IMG/VR virus record: IMGVR_UViG_3300031576_000139
Coordinates: 1-41,322 of that record
Source: a virus
Strand: one strand, 5' to 3'
DNA: 41,322 nucleotides
Shown: piece after piece, positions 38,204 to 41,322 of the stretch
Layout of the letters: every line of letters starts with the position of its first letter
Numbering within the stretch: the stretch's first letter is position 1
Position numbers and translations under genes: made by a program
Notes under the pieces: model-generated
Told to the model about the DNA's origin: nothing
The model's input: only the letters and a program-made list of their open reading frames with translations
The model's database searches: none

Positions 38204-38490
38204 CCCCCTACTCCTCTGTAAAATTTCTTTTTATGATAATCCAATAAATTCCAATAATGATTAATCAAATTATATATTCCTCCAGTTGAATTTGTATTAC
38301 AGGCTTTTGCGATGTCTTTAAATTTCCATCCAGCATTACGAAGATAAATCATATTTATAGGATGAACCCTATATTTCTTTCCGCTTGTTGGACGATGATC
38401 TGTATTTCCTCGTTTTAAACCAACATATACACCATGATCTCCATGCCAGCCACGCCCAGAAACCCTATTAATGAATACTTCCCAAGTCAT
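38200..38490 (-). CDS. Helix-turn-helix-like DNA-binding protein
   Basis: A 96-residue basic protein with an N-terminal half rich in Gly, Arg and His and a C-terminal HTH-like part (NMIYLRNAGWKFKDIAKACNT followed by NSTGGIYNLINHYW). The pattern resembles a homeodomain-like resolvase or transposase HTH, with Trp and the KDIAKAC turn. GAAGGAG precedes the ATG. It may regulate the early genes; no partner is visible. Confidence 0.6.
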   Translation of the reverse strand: MTWEVFINRVSGRGWHGDHGVYVGLKRGNTDHRPTSGKKYRVHPINMIYLRNAGWKFKDIAKACNTNSTGGIYNLINHYWNLLDYHKKKFYRGVGG

Positions 38491-38520
38491 CCCCCTACTC
38501 CTTCGCCAAAGCCTCATTGG

Positions 38521-38604
38521 TCATTGTTTTATATCCCATTTAAAATATCGTACAAACTTTATTAATCCAACAATAGCCCACAATACCATAGTTGTACTAA
38601 GCAT
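38521..38604 (-). CDS. Tiny single-span membrane peptide, tentative
   Basis: A 27-residue frame (MLSTTMVLWAIVGLIKFVRY start) forming one hydrophobic span and a basic tail, filling the gap between two genes. A TTG four codons upstream is an alternative start. There is no clear ribosome binding site, so the frame is tentative. Confidence 0.3.
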   Translation of the reverse strand: MLSTTMVLWAIVGLIKFVRYFKWDIKQ

Positions 38605-38646
38605 TATGATCGACAAACCAACAGAAAGACGGAAAAAAATTACCTT

Positions 38647-38874
38647 CTATCCGTTATCACCTTCATAAAATTTCTTTAGCTGCTCAATAGCTAGAAGCAC
38701 ATCATCTTTGGAGAAATTATACCGCCGATAATTAAAATCTATAATATTGTTCCCCTTCTCATCCCGGCGGTTCGTGATGACCCCGGAAAAAATAACGTAT
38801 CCGAGACTGTCAAGGCACGTATTTGTCAAATCTTTTAACTCCGTTGTGTCCGGATGCAGACCTTCACCTTGCAT
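38647..38874 (-). CDS. Unknown 75-residue protein
   Basis: A 75-residue acidic protein (MQGEGLHPDTTELKDLTNT start, a strand pair around YVIFSGVITNRR, and a C-terminal helix DVLLAIEQLKKFYEG). The start lies behind GAGGAG at the end of the nuclease gene, overlapping it by 11 bases. I do not recognise it. It is in normal GC, at the edge of the AT-rich island. Confidence 0.55.
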   Translation of the reverse strand: MQGEGLHPDTTELKDLTNTCLDSLGYVIFSGVITNRRDEKGNNIIDFNYRRYNFSKDDVLLAIEQLKKFYEGDNG

Positions 38875-39214
38875 AAACTCCTCCTCTTCTTTTAACAATC
38901 ATATATGGGATGTCCGGGTTAAGCGCTTTGAAAATTTTATACTTAATCCGCCAAACATCCGTGCAGAACCCCTTAGTATCATGCACCTCTAAACTGCCGT
39001 CGTTTTTTAATACGGAAAAGTCGACAATATGTTTACAGATAGGATGACCGTTAAAAACAAAATCGAACGTATACTGAACCACAAAGTCTTGAATCTCGCC
39101 TTTCTGTTTCATGTCCTGTAACCGCGCGCAGTATACAGCCTCGAACCGGGAATCGTGTTTATGCCCGAGATAACAATACGTTTTTTTATTACCATACTTA
39201 GATCGTCGTATCAT
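38864..39214 (-). CDS. DUF1064-type endonuclease-like protein
   Basis: A 116-residue protein of the phage DUF1064 type. Visible are RRSKYGNKKTYCYLGHKHDSR (in parts), F-E-A at the start of a helix, the HIVDFSVLKNDGSLEVHDTKGF stretch with the likely catalytic Asp and the D-x-K-G motif, and WRIKYKIFKALNP. The D...E/D-x-K layout fits a PD-(D/E)XK nuclease; such proteins may process recombination or replication intermediates. The ATG with CCGGAG five bases upstream was chosen over an upstream frame extension. Confidence 0.8.
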   Translation of the reverse strand: MIRRSKYGNKKTYCYLGHKHDSRFEAVYCARLQDMKQKGEIQDFVVQYTFDFVFNGHPICKHIVDFSVLKNDGSLEVHDTKGFCTDVWRIKYKIFKALNPDIPYMIVKRRGGVYAR

Positions 39215-39256
39215 AGCAACTCCGGAAGAGGCGCCCAATGGGAAACACTTGTCATA

Positions 39257-39721
39257 CTATGCTTGCGTTTTCCCATCATAAATCCTGATTGCCAACTCTT
39301 CAACCGGAAAAAGCTCCGGCTTGGTCGTTTTTAACTCTCTCAAGAGATTCTGGATGATAATACACAAAATATCCAAATGCTTTCGCCGGTCACCTTCCAC
39401 CTTCGCCGGATCCGTCTTCTTGACAAGCATCATATCCAGCTTGTCGATAGCAATCATAACATCCGCAGCCCGGTCATACCAAACGAACCTCCTGTCTCCC
39501 GGCAAATCATCAAAAGACTGTCCACCTGGATTAGAAGGATAGTACATAAGGGCAGCCAGGGTTTTAGTAACAGGCGTTCTCTTAAGCGCTTCAAGTGTCC
39601 GCGCAGAGAGGGTAGAAATAGGCTGTTTAATCTCTTTTTCTTCCACAATCTCTTTTGCTCCAATTTCGTCAGACGGAGGCGGTACTTTAACGCGATCCAA
39701 TTCTTTTTTCTTAACCATCAT
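39257..39721 (-). CDS. Unknown 154-residue early protein
   Basis: A 154-residue protein with a charged, probably flexible N-terminal third (ELDRVKVPPPSDE) and a helical remainder (ALAALMYYPSNPGGQ-like turn, then WYDRAADVMIAIDKLDMM). I do not recognise it. AAGGAGGG precedes two adjacent ATG codons. It lies between a larger unknown protein and the DUF1064 nuclease, so a role in DNA metabolism is possible but unsupported by motifs. Confidence 0.6.
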   Translation of the reverse strand: MMVKKKELDRVKVPPPSDEIGAKEIVEEKEIKQPISTLSARTLEALKRTPVTKTLAALMYYPSNPGGQSFDDLPGDRRFVWYDRAADVMIAIDKLDMMLVKKTDPAKVEGDRRKHLDILCIIIQNLLRELKTTKPELFPVEELAIRIYDGKTQA

Positions 39722-39729
39722 AACCCTCC

Positions 39730-40113
39730 TTATTTAACAACCATTGAAATATCCCTTACACCTATACTTTCGAGGATAGAACTGATCTGCGCGCACCCTC
39801 CGCGCATAGCCTTAAAATCCTCTGCCTTATACTTCTTGTGTTCCTCGATATTAAATCGCGCGTTAAACTGGCTCCATTCCTGCTTTAAAACAAAAAGGAA
39901 CCACGGATACGCCCTGCGTATCCCATGTCGATATAGCCAGTAACTATCACAGACATTTAAGATCACCTCATCAGGAAAATGAACTTTTTGCATTTTCATG
40001 TCCTTTTTTGCCTGATTGATTAATGCGTGCAGATTAAATCCAGCAGCGACAACCTTATCAACTGCCGCTTTGACTGCCGGGTTTACCGGTATTGCTACTT
40101 TTCTCTCTTTCAT
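39730..40113 (-). CDS. Unknown protein, possibly DNA-metabolism related
   Basis: A 127-residue protein with a helical N-terminus (AIPVNPAVKAAVDKVVAAGF), FPDEVILNVCDSYW, and an aromatic segment PWFLFVLKQEWSQFNARFN. The FP-x-EVI-x-x-VC-x-x-Y-W plus YP-x-F pattern occurs in small phage proteins of the early region, but I know no function. The ATG behind GGGGGAGGG was chosen; it lies inside the end of the preceding gene. Confidence 0.55.
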   Translation of the reverse strand: MKERKVAIPVNPAVKAAVDKVVAAGFNLHALINQAKKDMKMQKVHFPDEVILNVCDSYWLYRHGIRRAYPWFLFVLKQEWSQFNARFNIEEHKKYKAEDFKAMRGGCAQISSILESIGVRDISMVVK

Positions 40114-40396
40114 TCCCTCCCCCTGCGATAAGAGACAATTTATCAATAGACCCTCTCAACTCCGCTGTCAATATAGATCCCCATGCCAACGAGCACCGCC
40201 CAACCCTCCGCGGAGGAGTAGAATTGTATGTAAGCTCAACCCAAAACTCGCACATGTGCTTTACGCATGGAGAGGCAACCGGGCGCCCAATACTCATAAG
40301 AGGACAAATCACCTGTCCAGCAATGCCGATTCCCGGAACAGGCAAATCTTCCGGCTCTTTCTTAAGAGCTATAACGTCTTTATCTATTGTTGCCAT
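40058..40396 (-). CDS. Cys-rich protein, possible metal-binding
   Basis: A 112-residue protein with four Cys in a pattern I have seen in phage proteins: VICPLMSIG, then SPCVKHMCEFWVEL and GRCSLAW. The four Cys could bind zinc or an iron-sulfur cluster. The C-terminal 35 residues are low in complexity (GGGNEREKSSNTG). GAGGG precedes the ATG. It overlaps the next gene by 56 bases and the previous by 17. Function unknown. Confidence 0.55.
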   Translation of the reverse strand: MATIDKDVIALKKEPEDLPVPGIGIAGQVICPLMSIGRPVASPCVKHMCEFWVELTYNSTPPRRVGRCSLAWGSILTAELRGSIDKLSLIAGGGNEREKSSNTGKPGSQSGS

Positions 40397-40679
40397 TTTT
40401 ATCCCTCACCGCTGATAAAAGGCTATACCCACAAATATCACTCCACGGAGATTCGTTAAACGCCTTTTTTTGTGTTGCTATCCGAAACAGCTTGTCAATA
40501 ACACGTACGACTGTTAAGGCATCATCCATTTGCTCAGGGCTGATGCCGTTCGGATATAATATCCTCATGACATGCCCGGACTTGCCGAAAGAATCGCCAT
40601 ACACCCGCTGCTTTTCAGTAACGAGTGAGGCTATTCTCCCGGCTTCAATAGCGTATTGGCTGATACAGACCTTAATCAT
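40380..40679 (-). CDS. DUF1599/Nmad1-like protein
   Basis: A 99-residue helical protein with LVTEKQRVYGDSFGKSGHV, then a YPNGI turn, DALTVVRVIDKLFRIATQ and ESPWSDICGYSLL. The YGDS, RxxDKL-x-R and ES-x-x-DI-x-GY-x-LL blocks match the layout of DUF1599 (called nucleotide modification-associated domain 1). Some members occur with modified-base phages, but no base-modification enzyme is otherwise visible here. The ATG nearest AAGGA was chosen; it overlaps the upstream gene by eight bases. Confidence 0.55.
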   Translation of the reverse strand: MIKVCISQYAIEAGRIASLVTEKQRVYGDSFGKSGHVMRILYPNGISPEQMDDALTVVRVIDKLFRIATQKKAFNESPWSDICGYSLLSAVRDKNGNNR

Positions 40680-41067
40680 CCCATCCTTTTTCTGTCGCAC
40701 CAACATTTCCCTGCTCTAATTCTTGGCTGACCGGATTGACCGGCTGACCGTATTTGTCGATTTCAACGACTTCATAAGATGATTTCTGCGCGGTTTCGGT
40801 CCCGTCCTTATTCATCCACTTACCGCGGGAGATCTTGATAAACGCGCCGTCTTTGATCTTATCCATGACCCGCATAACCCTAGCACTACCGTTTTCCCAA
40901 TACTTAACCCCGAGCTCCCCTTCGACCTTGTACTGCACAACCTCTTTGGCTGGGTCAAGACGGGACGGAACAAACCGATACCCGAGGTATTTAACCTTAA
41001 CAACCCCGCCTTTTTCAAGGATCAGGAAATTCGATTGTGCTGCGGCTTTATCTGCTAACGCGCCCAT
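40672..41067 (-). CDS. OB-fold-like protein, possible single-strand DNA-binding role
   Basis: A 131-residue protein of strands in the order of an OB-like barrel (GGVVKVKYLGYRFVPSR, VVQYKVEGELGVKYWENGSARVM (in parts), GAFIKISRGKW, YEVVEID) and an acidic, flexible C-terminal tail ending in EKGWDD. An acidic tail after an OB-like core recalls single-strand DNA-binding proteins, in which it recruits partners. GAGGAGG precedes the ATG. The assignment is by layout only. Confidence 0.5.
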   Translation of the reverse strand: MGALADKAAAQSNFLILEKGGVVKVKYLGYRFVPSRLDPAKEVVQYKVEGELGVKYWENGSARVMRVMDKIKDGAFIKISRGKWMNKDGTETAQKSSYEVVEIDKYGQPVNPVSQELEQGNVGATEKGWDD

Positions 41068-41093
41068 TTTGGATTCCTCCTCTTTTTATGGGT

Positions 41094-41246
41094 TTAACTT
41101 TCCCTTTTTTTGTCCCAATACGGACTTTTGCACCGCGGACATGTCCGTACATCGACTTTTCCGTTTAAACCTTTTCCCCGCGGCTGCCACTTGTAAAAGC
41201 ACCGTAAACACTCTAATATCGTCCGCACAACTTTAACGATTGCCAT
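41094..41246 (-). CDS. Zinc-ribbon protein (complete copy, coupled to RlpA across the junction)
   Basis: A 50-residue basic protein with ECLRC and TCPRCKSPYW, two CxxC knuckles 18 residues apart with the Trp that often follows the second. Small zinc ribbons of this kind (CLRC-x-W-x-PR ... CPKCKSPYW) are common in phages. On the circle its ATG (41244-41246) overlaps the RlpA stop codon by TAATG, so the two are read together. The 3' end of this gene is unique, the 5' end lies in the terminal overlap. Confidence 0.7.
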   Translation of the reverse strand: MAIVKVVRTILECLRCFYKWQPRGKGLNGKVDVRTCPRCKSPYWDKKRES

Positions 41247-41322
41247 TATTTAACCTCCTCAATACTAATCGGAATAACCCCTTCACGCAAATCAGCGATA
41301 GATGAAAATGCCGCTTTCGATA
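41196..41322. repeat. Direct terminal repeat, copy 2 (circular overlap)
   Basis: Identical to bases 1-127. It contains the start of the zinc-ribbon gene and the end of the RlpA-like gene, so the gene content is continuous across the junction. See the entry at 1-127. Confidence 0.93.

Noticed and set aside
1-41322. tRNA genes, integrase, repressor, canonical DNA polymerase or helicase
   Set aside because: I saw no sequence supporting any of them. Divergent versions cannot be excluded without tRNA and profile searches.

Overview
The window is a complete, circularly closed genome of a tailed phage, about 41.2 kb unique. Its last 127 bases repeat its first 127 exactly, the usual sign of a circular assembly. 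Nearly every gene lies on the minus strand, so the genome reads from right to left and continues across the window junction (base 1 to base 41195). The virion genes point to a short-tailed, podovirus-like particle: N4-gp56-type capsid protein, P22-type portal, terminase pair, scaffold, head-tail adaptor, P22 gp10-like hub, ejection proteins and a giant polyvalent protein. I see no integrase, repressor, polymerase, helicase or primase, so a lytic phage that leans on host replication is the simplest reading. An RlpA-like enzyme, a lipoprotein and heptosyltransferase-like chemistry suggest a Gram-negative host. I cannot name the host.

Layout in the direction of transcription. (1) A near-consensus sigma70 promoter (2477-2505) starts a run of small early genes: zinc ribbon, a histone-fold-like mini protein, RlpA. 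The run crosses the junction into further small genes (41246 down to 35042): OB-fold-like protein, DUF1599-like protein, DUF1064 nuclease, and a strikingly AT-rich island with twin MKKWWC zinc ribbons, a YopX stub, a lipoprotein and a DUF7694-like protein. It ends at a perfect intrinsic terminator (34855-34889) that sits just after a second promoter (34924-34953). (2) The late block follows: terminases, portal, scaffold, capsid, a poly-serine protein and a small head protein, closed by a second terminator-like hairpin. (3) A sugar and methyl-transfer island comes next (27120 down to 18419): DegT/StrS aminotransferase, a GT9-methyltransferase-GT4 fusion, three SAM methyltransferases and two paralogous GT-A-like glycosyltransferases, with a capsid-staple-like gene among them. 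(4) Then come two more poly-serine proteins, tail genes, membrane/lysis-like genes, ejection proteins and the 1770-residue polyvalent protein.

The most exciting reading is that the three long poly-serine tracts (about 735 residues in total) are scaffolds for O-linked glycans made by the island they flank, giving a self-glycosylating, mucin-like virion comparable in logic to bacterial serine-rich repeat glycoprotein loci. This is inference; the co-location and the domain content are what the sequence shows. A second notable element is a compact host-type origin (DnaA boxes at 10-12 bp spacing, TAG triplets, AT-rich flank) at 23140-23330, in a genome without recognisable replication enzymes.
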